The notes under the pieces: generated by a model
Told to the model about the DNA's origin: nothing
What the model saw: only the letters and a program-made list of their open reading frames with translations
Database searches by the model: none
Origin: Hymenobacter sp. BRD128
GTDB taxonomy: Bacteria > Bacteroidota > Bacteroidia > Cytophagales > Hymenobacteraceae
Direction: 5' to 3'
NCBI RefSeq assembly: GCF_013256625.1
Contig: NZ_CP053908.1
Coordinates: 62,001-126,000, forward strand
DNA length: 64,000 nucleotides
Translations under genes and position numbers: made by a program
Shown: one piece after another, positions 8,981 to 17,545 of the stretch
Numbering within the stretch: position 1 is the stretch's first letter
How the letters are laid out: every line of letters begins with the position of its first letter

Positions 8981-11390
8981 CTACCATAATGCCAGCTACC
9001 CTCCTCGCTCCACCTATCGCCCGGCCCGCTACCACGCCGCTAGCCCCCGAAGTGCTCCAGCGCCTCGACGCCTACTGGCGGGCCGCCAACTACCTCTCGG
9101 TGGGCCAGATATACCTGTGCGACAACCCCTTATTGCGCGAGCCGCTGCAACTGGCGCACGTCAAAAAAATGCTGCTGGGGCACTGGGGTACCACACCGGG
9201 CCAGAACTTCATCTACACCCACCTCAACCGCATTATCAAGCGGCGCGACCTGAGCATGATTTACCTTTCGGGCCCTGGCCACGGCGGGCCGGCGGTGGTG
9301 GCGGGTACCTACCTGGAAGGCACGTACAGCGAGGTGTACCCCAATATCAGCCAGGACGAAATTGGCCTGAAACGGCTGTTTACGCAGTTTTCGTACCCCG
9401 GCGGCATCTCCAGCCACGCGGGGCCCCAAACGCCGGGCTCCATCCACGAGGGCGGCGAGCTGGGCTACTCGCTCAGCCACGCCTTCGGGGCCGTGTTCGA
9501 TAACCCCGAGCTGCTAGTGGCCTGCGTAATTGGCGACGGCGAGGCCGAAACTGGCCCGCTGGCCACCGCCTGGCACTCCAACAAATTTCTGAATCCCGCC
9601 ACCGATGGCGCGGTGCTGCCCATTCTGCACCTCAACGGCTACAAGATTTCCAACCCCACGGTGCTGGCCCGCATCACCCACGAGGAACTCGACCAATTGC
9701 TGCGCGGCTACGGCTGGACGCCTTACTACGTGGAAGGCCACGAGCCGGAGCTGATGCACCAGGCCATGGCCGCCGCGCTGGAGGAGGTAATCTGCGACAT
9801 CCACCAGATTCAGCAGCGCGCCCGCGCGCACGGCGACCTGACGCGGCCCCGCTGGCCGCTCATTGTGCTGCGCTCGCCCAAGGGCTGGACGGGCCCCAAG
9901 CAAGTTGATGGCCAGCCTAATGAGGGCACCTTCCGCGCCCACCAGGTGCCACTGGCCGTATCGGCTACCTCGCCGCCCGAGCACTTGGCGGAGCTGGAAG
10001 CCTGGCTCAGAAGCTATAAGCCCGAGGAATTATTTGACGAGACTGGCCGCCTGCGGCCTGAGTTGGCCGAGCTGGCCCCGCGCGGCGACCGCCGCATGGG
10101 CGCCAACCCCCACGCCAACGGCGGCCTACTGCTCCACGACCTGCACCTGCCCGACTACGGCGACTATGCCGTGGCCGTGCCAGCGCCGGGTGCGGTGGAA
10201 GCTAGCGACACGGGCACGGTAGGTAAGTTTTTGCGCGACGTGCTGCGGCTGAACGCTGCCCCGCGCACCTTCCGCGTTTTTGGCCCCGACGAAACGCTGT
10301 CCAACAAGCTTGACGCGGTATTTGAGGTCACTAACCGGCAATGGGATGCCGCCGTAGAAGGCAACGACGAGTTCCTGGCCCCAGCGGCGGGGTGCTGGAA
10401 ATGCTGAGCGAGCACCAGTGCCAGGGCTGGCTCGAAGGCTATTTGCTCACCGGCCGCCACGGCTTGTTCAACAGCTACGAGGCATTCGTGCACATCGTCG
10501 ATTCGATGTTCAACCAGCACGCCAAGTGGCTGAAAATGACGCTTGAAATTCCCTGGCGGCGCAACCTGGCCTCGCTCAACTACTTGCTCACCAGCACCGT
10601 GTGGCGGCAGGACCACAACGGCTTCACCCACCAGGACCCCGGCTTTATCGACCACGTACTCAACAAGAAAGCCAGCGTGGTGCGGGTGTACTTGCCGCCC
10701 GATGCCAACTGCCTGCTCTCGGTGCTGGACCACTGCCTGCGCAGCCGCCATTACGTGAACGTCATTGTGGCCGGCAAGCACCTCGCCCCGCAGTGGCTAG
10801 CCTTCGACGCCGCCCGCACGCACTGCGCCGAGGGCATCGGCCTCTGGCCCTGGGCCAGCACCGACGCCGGCCAGGAGCCCGACGCCGTGCTGGCCTGCTG
10901 CGGCGACGTGCCCACCCTCGAAACCCTGGCCGCCGCCAGCCTGCTGCGCGAGCATTTGCCGGAGCTGAAAATCCGGGTTGTGAACGTGGTCGATTTGCTC
11001 AAGCTCCAGCGCCACACCGAGCACCCGCATGGCCTGGCCGACGCCGACTACGACGCGCTCTTTACCCGCGACAAACCGGTAATTTTCGCCTTCCACGGCT
11101 ACCCCTGGCTGGTGCACCGCCTCACGTATAATCGCGCCAACAACCAGCACCTGCACGTGCGTGGCTACAAGGAAGAAGGCACCATCACGACGGCTTTCGA
11201 CATGACGGTGCTCAATGAAATGGACCGCTTCCACCTGGCGATGGACGTGCTTGACCGCGTGCCCCAGCTCGGCAATAAAGGCGCGTATCTCAAACAGCAT
11301 CTGAAAGATAAGCTGGTGGAGCATCGCCAATATATCACCACCCACGGCGAGGATATGCCCGAGGTGCGGGAGTGGCGGTGGCCGGCCTAG
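8977..11390 (+). pseudogene. xfp: Phosphoketolase (Xfp), intact except for one single-base frameshift
   Basis: Thiamine-diphosphate enzyme that splits xylulose 5-phosphate or fructose 6-phosphate to acetyl phosphate. The first frame (to 10407) has [48 protein letters not shown] and the ThDP motif GDGEAETGP ending near HLNGYKISN. The second frame continues [32 protein letters not shown] and the conserved C-terminus. One base is missing at the CCCC run 10379-10382; restoring it gives ~804 residues, normal for the family. The start may be TTG 8977 or ATG 8989. The join suggests either a sequencing error or recent inactivation. It forms the acetyl-phosphate branch with ackA. Confidence 0.9.
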
Positions 11391-11422
11391 CAGCGGCCAC
11401 CGCCACTCGCCCAAAATAAAGT

Positions 11423-11458
11423 GCCTCACCAGGTTTCCCAAAGGAAATCTGGTGAGGC
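11423..11458. terminator. Hairpin between convergent xfp and the CsbD gene
   Basis: GCCTCACCAG (11423-11432) pairs with CTGGTGAGGC (11449-11458), extended by TTTCC/GGAAA around a CAAA loop. A strong stem between convergent genes, without a long T-run. Confidence 0.65.
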
Positions 11459-11522
11459 GCTTCGTGCGGAGAGCTTAGCGCAGGATGCTATAAGGCGGCG
11501 AAAAGCAGAGTGCTACCACGTT

Positions 11523-11852
11523 TTACAGGGTATTCAATAGCTTGACGATTTGGCGCTTGCGCTTGCCTAGCTTGGCTTGCAGGCGGCCCACCAGTTCGTG
11601 ACCTTTGCCTTCCACGTAGGTCAGGTCTTCGTCGGTGAGCTGGGTATAGGCTTGTTGCAGCTTGTCCTTGAGCTGGTTCCAGTCGCCACGTAGGCGCAGG
11701 CGGTGGTCGACGCGCAGGTTGCGGAATTTGCGGCGGCGCTCGATACCTTTTTGTGAATAGAGCAGGACCCCGGCGAGGGCACCTACGCCGGCGCCGGCCA
11801 GGACGGTGAGCAATACTTTACCGGTTTTGTTTTTAGGCGATTCGGGCGTCAT
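11523..11852 (-). CDS. Membrane-anchored CsbD-like stress protein
   Basis: A 109-residue protein. Residues ~12-30 (VLLTVLAGAGVGALAGVLLY) form one glycine-rich membrane segment of the YtxH type. Residues ~55-105 match the CsbD-like fold: RGDWNQLKDKLQQAY, LTDEDLTYVEGK and LVGRLQAKLGK. CsbD is a general-stress protein of unknown biochemistry, usually soluble, so the N-terminal anchor is a variant arrangement. A divergent tandem operator (11949-11982) precedes it with a good -7 box on its strand, which ties it to the island regulon. Confidence 0.75.
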   Translation of the reverse strand: MTPESPKNKTGKVLLTVLAGAGVGALAGVLLYSQKGIERRRKFRNLRVDHRLRLRGDWNQLKDKLQQAYTQLTDEDLTYVEGKGHELVGRLQAKLGKRKRQIVKLLNTL

Positions 11853-11916
11853 GGGGAGTGAGCTAAAGGTGGGATGAATGAGCCGCCAGCCAGCTGCGGC
11901 GCCGGCTGGGGTTTCG

Positions 11917-12013
11917 CAAAGGTTCCGTCGCGGCCGGCCGGCCGGCCCTGACGTCTGTCAGGCCGGCGTCTGACGTTCGTCAGGTTTTGCTGGCTAAGTG
12001 GCGCCGAATTTTG
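11917..12013. promoter_or_regulatory. Divergent promoters sharing two FNR-like sites
   Basis: TGACGTCTGTCA (11949-11960) and TGACGTTCGTCA (11971-11982), both perfect TGAC-N4-GTCA palindromes, centres 22 bp apart. On the plus strand GAATTTTG (12006-12013) begins 29.5 bp after the right centre. On the minus strand AACCTTTG (11917-11924) begins 30.5 bp from the left centre. Each promoter thus has one site at about -41, and the pair can serve both the CsbD gene and the USP 2 remnant. Confidence 0.8.
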
Positions 12014-12147
12014 GGTAGTGTAGAACCAGCGTTTTGAAAAGACTCCCGAGTACCCTTGGCTAGTCTCTGGCCGCGCTGATAGCCGGGTAAACCGGGCGCA
12101 TCAGGCTAAGGCATTGGCCGGCAGTCTATTCCTCACTTTCCCCGATG

Positions 12148-12508
12148 ATGGCCCTTATCTCGTTGTTTTTGTCGGTTTTTGCCCAGCGGCCCGCCACGCC
12201 GAGCGCTACGCCGATACCCTAGGCCAGGCCCTGCACGGCAAGGTGGTACTGCTGCACGTGCGCCGCGCCGCGCTTTTCGACCCGTGTAAACTAGTGGGCG
12301 AGCGCTACCGCCAGGCCGAGTTAGCCACCGAAGTCGACACCACGGCCGCCCTGCACCGGCAGGCCACCGGGCTGCGCACGCCTGCCACCGTGGCGACCTG
12401 CTGCCCGCCGTTGCCCATGACCTGACCACCGGCTTCCAGCCGGCCCTGTTTGTGCTCCTACTCAGCCGCTTAGTCCTTTTCAGCTTTTTACTTCCTTTTA
12501 GCTTTTAG
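12148..12508 (+). pseudogene. Universal stress protein remnant (USP 2), first domain only
   Basis: Closest in the window to the USP at 36752: CPAARHAERYADTLGQALHG and VVLLHVRRAALFDP match its first domain. The frame shifts once near the start (~12155) and again near 12390, after which LLPAVAHD and FQPALFVLLLSR continue the domain. After ~125 residues the homology stops and the second USP domain is missing, so this copy is truncated as well as frameshifted. It lies directly downstream of the divergent tandem operator. Confidence 0.75.
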
Positions 12509-12509
12509 C

Positions 12510-12716
12510 ATGAAAAAGAAACCCTTGCCGGCGCCTACCCCCTTGCCCGCTGCCGACCGGCCCGCTAGCCCCGAGCTGGCCATGAAAGCCCACGAAGGCA
12601 CGCCCGCCTACGGCGACTACGGCCAACCAGCCGCCGCCGATGCGCCGCCCGCGCCCGACTACCGAGCCGCCGGCGGCAACGTCTACGACCTCAGCCACGA
12701 GCAAACCGAGCTGTAG
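12510..12716 (+). CDS. 68-residue disordered Ala/Pro-rich protein
   Basis: ATG 12510 follows the USP 2 remnant by one base. The protein is dominated by Ala, Pro, Tyr and charged residues (PLPAPTPLPAADRPASPELA, then GNVYDLSHEQTEL) and has no hydrophobic core, signal or membrane segment, so it is probably intrinsically disordered. No family was recognised. A protein of the same length and flavour is encoded at 21326, also behind an island promoter. Confidence 0.5.
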   Translation: MKKKPLPAPTPLPAADRPASPELAMKAHEGTPAYGDYGQPAAADAPPAPDYRAAGGNVYDLSHEQTEL

Positions 12717-12721
12717 GCCGC

Positions 12722-13854
12722 ATGGGAATGAACCGCCGCCATTTTTTGCCGGTGGCCGCCGTGGCCGCCACCGGCACTGGTCTGCTGGGCTACTACGCCT
12801 GGGACCAGGCCGCCGCCAGCTCGGCCCAGCGGCGGGCCGAGGCGCCCGCGCGCCCGCCGGCCCCGGCGCAGCTGCCCGCCGATGCGCGCCGAATTTTGTA
12901 CCTGGCCTCGCTGGCCCGAGCGGCCACAATACCCAGCCCTGGACCGTGCGCCTGCTAGGGCCCTACCACTGGGTTATCGGCAACGACCCGCGCGGCTGGC
13001 TGCCGGTGGTAGACCCCACCCAGCGCGAAACCATGCTGTCGCTGGGGGCCTTTGCGCAGTGTTTGGAGTATGCCGCCGCTCACTTTGGCTACCAGTGCCG
13101 CTGGCGGGTGCGGGCCACTACCCGGCAGGCGGCCGACGTGCTGGAGGTGCGGCTCGAGCGCCGGCCCGGCCCCGCTTACCCTGACCTCACGGGGCTGCTG
13201 GGCCGGCGCACGCTGCGCACCGATTTTTCGCCCGTGCCTATTCAGCCCGCCGATGTGCAGCAGCTGACCGGCGGCGAAGCTGCGCACTGCCGTTTTCTGG
13301 CTCCCGCCTCGGGGCCGGGCCGCGACCTCACGGCCGCCACGCTGGCCGCCAACCAGCACCAAACCGCCCGCGACCCCGCCCAGTGCGAGCTGGCCCACTG
13401 GGTGCGCTGGGATGCCGCCGCCGTGCTGCGCCACCGCGACGGCCTTACGGCCGCCGGCATGGGCATCGAGGGGCCCGCCGGCTGGCTGGTGCGGCATTTC
13501 TACGACAGTGCCCGCGTGCTAACGCCCGATTTTCGGGCCCGCGGGCTAGCCAAAATAACCGGCCAGCTAGCCACCCACGGCGGCTGGCTCGTGCTCACCA
13601 GCCCCGGCGAGTCGGTGCCCGCGCTGTTGGCGGCCGGCCGCCGGCTGGCGCGCATTTGGCTGCGGGCCAAGGCTTTGAATATCGGTATTCATCCCATGAC
13701 GCAGGTGCTCGAAGAAGCGCCCGGCCCCGCCGGCCTGGGCCAGTATCTGGGTTTGGGCGCGCCGGTGCAATTCGTGCTGCGCCTGGGCTACGTGGAGAGC
13801 TACGACGCTCCCGTGAGCCCGCGCCGCCCCGTCGAGTGGTTTGTGCGCACCTGA
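12722..13854 (+). pseudogene. Tat-signal Acg-family nitroreductase-like protein, one frameshift
   Basis: The first frame gives a twin-arginine-like leader, NRRHFLPVAAVAATGTG, and RILYLASLA. The second frame resumes SGHNTQPWTVRL, the FMN-binding start typical of nitroreductase and Acg-type proteins, and runs to 13854 with WVRWDAAAVLRHRDGL, GIEGPAGWLVRHF and NIGIHPMTQVLEE. One base is missing in the CCC run at 12914-12916; restoring it gives APSGHNTQPW and ~377 residues. Acg of Mycobacterium tuberculosis (Rv2032) belongs to this family and is a DosR-controlled dormancy gene; some members bind FMN without clear reductase activity. The gene probably shares the promoter at ~12006. Confidence 0.75.
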
Positions 13855-13897
13855 GAATAGCGGGCGCCAGCGGTCGGCCCAGGTCCTCACCAGGGGG

Positions 13898-14397
13898 CTA
13901 CGCTGTGGCAAGCGCGCCCACGCCCAGGATTTCACGGGCCCTGGCTACCTCGGCGGCCGTGCCGTGGGCGAGGAGCAGAAATTTGCCGGCCTTGATTTCC
14001 GTCTCGTAGTCGAGCACGCTGTTTTCGGAAATGCCAATGCTGGCCAGCGCCCCGGCCAGCGCGCTAATTGTGCCGCCCGCCACCGCGCCCTCAAGGACCA
14101 CCACCAGCGCGGCCACCAGCGGCCCGGCAATGAGCAGCGGCCCTACCCCGGCACCAGGAAAAAGGCGGAGCCGAACAGCAGGCTCCAGATGCCGCCCCAA
14201 AACGCGCCGGTGCTGCCCCAGCTCAGCATCCGGTCGCCGAGGTTGTAGTAGCCCACTACCTTTTCTTCGGTGTGGTATTCCTGGCCCACAATCGAGAGAT
14301 TTTGCAGGTTGTAGCCGCTGGCTTGCAGCTTCTTAACGGCCTGCTCGGCTTGCGCGTGGGTATCGTAGAGGGCCGATAGTACGGGGTCATTATTCAT
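13898..14397 (-). pseudogene. General stress protein 17M (YflT)-like membrane protein, one frameshift
   Basis: From ATG 14397 the first frame gives LSALYDTHAQAEQAVKKLQ and SGYNLQNLSIVGQEYH, the YflT/GSP17M-like ferredoxin-fold start, then a glycine-rich hydrophobic stretch ending FFLVPG. The second frame continues VGPLLIAGPLVAALVVVLEG, SIGISENSVLDYETEIKAG and FLLLAHGTAAEV to 13898. One base is missing in the run at 14146-14149. The joined protein (~166 residues) has a soluble N-terminal lobe, paired membrane helices and a C-terminal lobe, common in Bacteroidota stress proteins. It has one of the clearest tandem operators (14504-14537). Confidence 0.75.
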
Positions 14398-14472
14398 CAG
14401 AAAGGAAGGCTGGGTGTGCGTGAAGAAGTGCGCCCCGCCCGGCCCAGCGGGCTCGGTGCGGGGGTAGCACTA

Positions 14473-14537
14473 CAAGAGTACGCGCTCCTTGGCAGGCCTC
14501 CCATGACGGAAGTCAGGCTAACAGCTGATGATTTACA
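14473..14537 (-). promoter_or_regulatory. Tandem FNR-like operator and promoter of the YflT-like gene
   Basis: Proximal perfect palindrome TGACGGAAGTCA (14504-14515); distal TGATGATTTACA (14526-14537) with one good half; centres 22 bp apart. On the minus strand TACTCTTG (14473-14480) begins 29.5 bp from the proximal centre and matches TAnnTTTG at all but one fixed position. Confidence 0.75.
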
Positions 14538-14567
14538 GTTCTTAGTAATCGGCTATCCAACAGCTTC

Positions 14568-15016
14568 TTATAAGGAATGGGTGAGCTTAACCTCGTGGTT
14601 GGCCACAAAGTCCAGCAGCAGCTTCAGCAGCTGGGGGCGCACGCGGGGCTGCGGGGCAAACAGCACCAGCGTATGGGGCGTGGCGGCGGCCAGTAGCGCG
14701 CGCAGCTCCTGGGCGTTGGCCACCCGGAAGCCCATGTTCCAGTCGGCAAAGCTGCGCTCGTCGCAGGCCCCGGCCCTAGCAGGCGGCAGTGCTGGTGGCG
14801 CGGGTCGGCCACGATGTGGTCGTAGTACAAGGCCCGCACCACGGTTTCTTCGCCCTCCAGAATCTGAAAAAAGCGGTCGTCGGGCGTGTGCAGCAGCAGG
14901 CCCGAGAGGCGGTGCTCGCGGTTAAAGGCGCGGGCCTGGTGCAGCAGGGCCGTAAGGGCAGCCTGGTCGAAGGGCAGCCGCGCCTGGCTGTGGTAAAATA
15001 AGTGATAGAGGCCCAT
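14568..15016 (-). pseudogene. BLUF-domain blue-light sensor, one frameshift
   Basis: From ATG 15016: LYHLFYHSQARLPFDQAALT, ARAFNREHRLSGLLLHT, FFQILEGEE and RHQHCRLL. The other frame then gives ACDERSFADWNMGFRVANAQ and runs to TAA 14568. One base is missing in the run at 14768-14771; the joined protein is ~149 residues, a stand-alone BLUF. The residues needed for flavin photochemistry are present: Tyr in FYHSQA, Asn in AFNREH and Gln in FFQILEG, with Trp in ADWNMGF. BLUF proteins bind FAD and respond to blue light. The partner is unknown; stress-gene neighbours on both sides suggest photoprotection or general stress control. Confidence 0.85.
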
Positions 15017-15156
15017 AGCGGCAGCAGCGTGAAGGAGAGCCCACCAAAAGGGGCCGGTGGCCAGGCCGGCCCAGGCAGCGCTTAGCAAGTGGCGCTTAGG
15101 AATAGGTAAGTTACGCTGATAAGTTGAGTATCAAGCCGTTTTTAAGTGAATACCCC

Positions 15157-15510
15157 CTAGCAGCTGCCGGCCCCCGCCCGAGCAGGAGGCACCGCGAGCT
15201 TGTCCAGCAGCTGGGCCACGATGAACTCGCCTTCGGGCAGGCCCTGCTGCCGCCACAGCTCGACGCCTTGCCGCACCAGCACGAAGGCCGGCAAATCGAG
15301 GGGAGGGAAGCTGTGCACCACCACCGGGTTGGTGCCCTCATCCACCGTAAGCACCCGGATGGCTGGCCCCAGCTGCGCTTGCAGCGCCTTTAGGGCCGTC
15401 AGCGTAGCCGCCCGCACTGGCTGGGCCGTGCCCACGGGCGGCAGCAGCACCAGCAGTACCGCCGCCTCGGCGGGCTGCTGGGAAGTTGACGCAGGGGTAG
15501 GTGAGTGCAT
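15157..15510 (-). CDS. Thioredoxin-fold protein without the CxxC site
   Basis: 117 residues from ATG 15510. The order VLLVLLPP, IRVLTVDEGTNP, LDLPAFVLVRQGVELWRQQG and FIVAQLLDKL resembles the beta-alpha-beta layout and cis-Pro loop (LPAF) of thioredoxins, but the CxxC motif is absent and the only Cys is the last residue. It is therefore unlikely to be a disulfide reductase. Members of this kind are often labelled thioredoxin-family stress proteins. A perfect TGAT-N4-ATCA site lies ~93 bp upstream. Confidence 0.55.
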   Translation of the reverse strand: MHSPTPASTSQQPAEAAVLLVLLPPVGTAQPVRAATLTALKALQAQLGPAIRVLTVDEGTNPVVVHSFPPLDLPAFVLVRQGVELWRQQGLPEGEFIVAQLLDKLAVPPARAGAGSC

Positions 15511-15549
15511 AAGGGATAGGCGGCAAATAGCAGAGAACCTAAACAGTGG

Positions 15550-15614
15550 TAAAACTACTGCCTTTCCCCGGCTGCCAACATGCGTATGCGGGTATAAGTA
15601 GCTGATATGTATCA
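15550..15614 (-). promoter_or_regulatory. FNR-like operator and promoter of the thioredoxin-like gene
   Basis: Distal perfect palindrome TGATATGTATCA (15603-15614). The proximal position 22 bp away holds the degenerate TGCGTATGCGGG (15581-15592). On the minus strand TAGTTTTA (15550-15557) begins 29.5 bp from the proximal centre. Only the distal site is convincing; the second position is inferred from spacing. Confidence 0.5.
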
Positions 15615-15659
15615 TACTAATCGAATTAAAGTTAACCACAGCTTCATACAAGCAGCTTC

Positions 15660-16652
15660 CTACAAGCGCCCAAGGCGGGCCACCGAATCGGTGGTAGCCT
15701 GCATTTTTTTTCGGGCCTGCTTCTTAAAATAGCCGCGCAGCAGGAAATTGTGTTGTAGGGCCGTCATGCTCTGGCTGAAGCTGGCCGTGCTCTGCTCCAC
15801 GTTGTGCAGGCTCTGGCGCACCTGCCGGGCGGCGGCCGTATCGGCCAGCAGCGTGTGGGCGGGGCCCTGGCCAGCCAGCACCTGCTGCCGGAGACCCGCC
15901 ACAGTGGCGGCCAGCGTATCGGTGGTGCGGGCCAGCTGCCGGCCGGCGTGCCCCAGCTGGGCCGGCAACTGCTTGTTCGTGAAAAGGTAGCCTAGTGGGC
16001 CCCGGCCCTGGCGCACGCCCTGCGTGAGCAGCGCCGCATCGGCGGCGGCGCGCTGCAGCTGGGTGCTGGCGGCAGCTACGTGGCCCAGGCTTTGGCGCAC
16101 GTTAGCCGGCAGCTGCTTGTCGCTCAGGAGCTGCCAGATGGCGCTGGTGTCGAGCTTGGTAGCCATCTGGCGCAGGCGCTGCGTGATGACGACCAGGTTC
16201 TTGTTGGAGATGTCGAGGGTGCCCAGCATCGCATCGAGGCCTAGCGGGGCTTTGGTGCGCAGCACATCGCCCGGCTCCACGGGCGGGGCCGGGGCGGCCT
16301 GCGCCGTGAGGTTGATAATGGTGTTGCCCACCAGCCCATCGGTGCCCACCGAGGCCACCGCGTTTTGGCGCACAAACGCCTGGGCGTCTTTGTTGAGGCT
16401 CATGGCTACGCGCACCGTGCTGTCGTTCAGCAGCTTAATTTCCTTGACGTTGCCCACCGCAATACCCCCTAGCCGCACGCTGTTGCCAGTGAGCAGGCCC
16501 GCCACGTTGCGGAAATCGGCCTGCACCACCAGGCTGCGCCCGAACAGGCTTTGCTGCCGGCCCATGAGGTAGAGCATCGCCAGCAGAAAGCCCACGCCCA
16601 GCACCATAAACAGGCCGAGACGCACGGTATTACCAGGGGAGTTTTGGGGCAT
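15660..16652 (-). CDS. mlaD: MCE/MlaD-family lipid-transport substrate-binding protein
   Basis: A 330-residue protein with an N-terminal membrane anchor (residues ~10-30, RLGLFMVLGVGFLLAMLYLMG) and a single MCE domain at ~38-115 (VVQADFRNVAGLLTGNSVRLGGIAVGNV split here as VRLGGIAVGNVKEI; then SVGTDGLVGNTIINL). The remaining ~210 residues are helical and Ala/Gln-rich, as in long MCE proteins that form a periplasmic tunnel. It is the last gene of an mlaE-mlaF-mlaD set transcribed from 18.4 kb, 101 bp after mlaF. Such systems move phospholipids between the membranes. Placing one under a stress operator suggests envelope remodelling. Confidence 0.9.
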   Translation of the reverse strand: MPQNSPGNTVRLGLFMVLGVGFLLAMLYLMGRQQSLFGRSLVVQADFRNVAGLLTGNSVRLGGIAVGNVKEIKLLNDSTVRVAMSLNKDAQAFVRQNAVASVGTDGLVGNTIINLTAQAAPAPPVEPGDVLRTKAPLGLDAMLGTLDISNKNLVVITQRLRQMATKLDTSAIWQLLSDKQLPANVRQSLGHVAAASTQLQRAAADAALLTQGVRQGRGPLGYLFTNKQLPAQLGHAGRQLARTTDTLAATVAGLRQQVLAGQGPAHTLLADTAAARQVRQSLHNVEQSTASFSQSMTALQHNFLLRGYFKKQARKKMQATTDSVARLGRL

Positions 16653-16753
16653 GACGGGGGTAGGGAAGGCAGTTTTTATTTAAAAAGGCAGTCCGTTTTA
16701 AGCGGATACCAGATGAGCATGACCGTTCTTTTTTAGCAATAAGCAGTTCATAA

Positions 16754-17530
16754 TCAAACAAAAAAGTCGTGCACCTTCGGGTCCGCATTCGCGCTCACTT
16801 CGGCAAACGTGCCTTCGGCGTAGCAGCGGCCCTCGGCGAGCAGGGCCACGCGGTCGGCGGTGAGGCGCACGCAGGCCAGGTCGTGCGAAATAATGAGGGC
16901 CGAGGTATTGTACTTGGCTTGCACGGCCCGGATGAGGTGGTCGATTTCGCGGCCCGTAATGGGGTCGAGGCCGGTGGTGGGCTCATCGTAGAGAATGATG
17001 TCGGGCCGCAGAATGAGCGTGCGGGCCAGTGCGATGCGCTTGCGCATGCCGCCCGAGAGGGCGGCCGGCAGCAGCCCGGCGGTGTCGGCCAGGCCCACGT
17101 CGGCTAGGGCTTGCTGCACCAGCTCCGTTTCCTGGGCCGGGGTGTGGGTGAGCCACTGCCGCCGCAGCGGGAAAAGCAGGTTTTCGCGCACCGTCATCGA
17201 GTCGTAGAGCGCGTTGCTTTGAAAAAGGAAGCCTAGCCGGGTGCGCAGCCGGTCGAGGCCGGCGTGGTCGAGGGTGCCCACGTCCTGGCCCAGCACCGTG
17301 ATGGTGCCCGCATCGGGCCGCAGCAAGCCAATAACGCACTTGATAAGCACCGACTTGCCCGCGCCCGACTTACCCAGCACCACGATGTTCTCGCCCCGAT
17401 TCAGCGTGAGCGAAAAGTCGTGCAGCACGTGGTTGCTGCCAAACGCCAGGCTCACGCCGGCCACCGCTAGCACAGGCTCGGCCCCGGCGGGTGGGGTAGG
17501 CGCGGGGGCTAGAGCAGGGGTAGGGAGCAT
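16754..17530 (-). CDS. mlaF: MlaF-type ABC transporter ATPase
   Basis: 258 residues. Walker A VLGKSGAGKSVL, Q-loop region LGFLFQSNALYDSMTV, ABC signature LSGGMRKRIALART, Walker B IILYDEPTTGLDP, and the switch His in ALIISHDLACV are all present. LSGGMRKR and the QSNALYDSMTV region are typical of the MlaF/Ttg2A group. Energises the permease encoded just upstream (16-bp gap). The protein acts at the cytoplasmic face of the inner membrane. Confidence 0.92.
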   Translation of the reverse strand: MLPTPALAPAPTPPAGAEPVLAVAGVSLAFGSNHVLHDFSLTLNRGENIVVLGKSGAGKSVLIKCVIGLLRPDAGTITVLGQDVGTLDHAGLDRLRTRLGFLFQSNALYDSMTVRENLLFPLRRQWLTHTPAQETELVQQALADVGLADTAGLLPAALSGGMRKRIALARTLILRPDIILYDEPTTGLDPITGREIDHLIRAVQAKYNTSALIISHDLACVRLTADRVALLAEGRCYAEGTFAEVSANADPKVHDFFV

Positions 17531-17545
17531 GGGTTGAGAGGCTGT

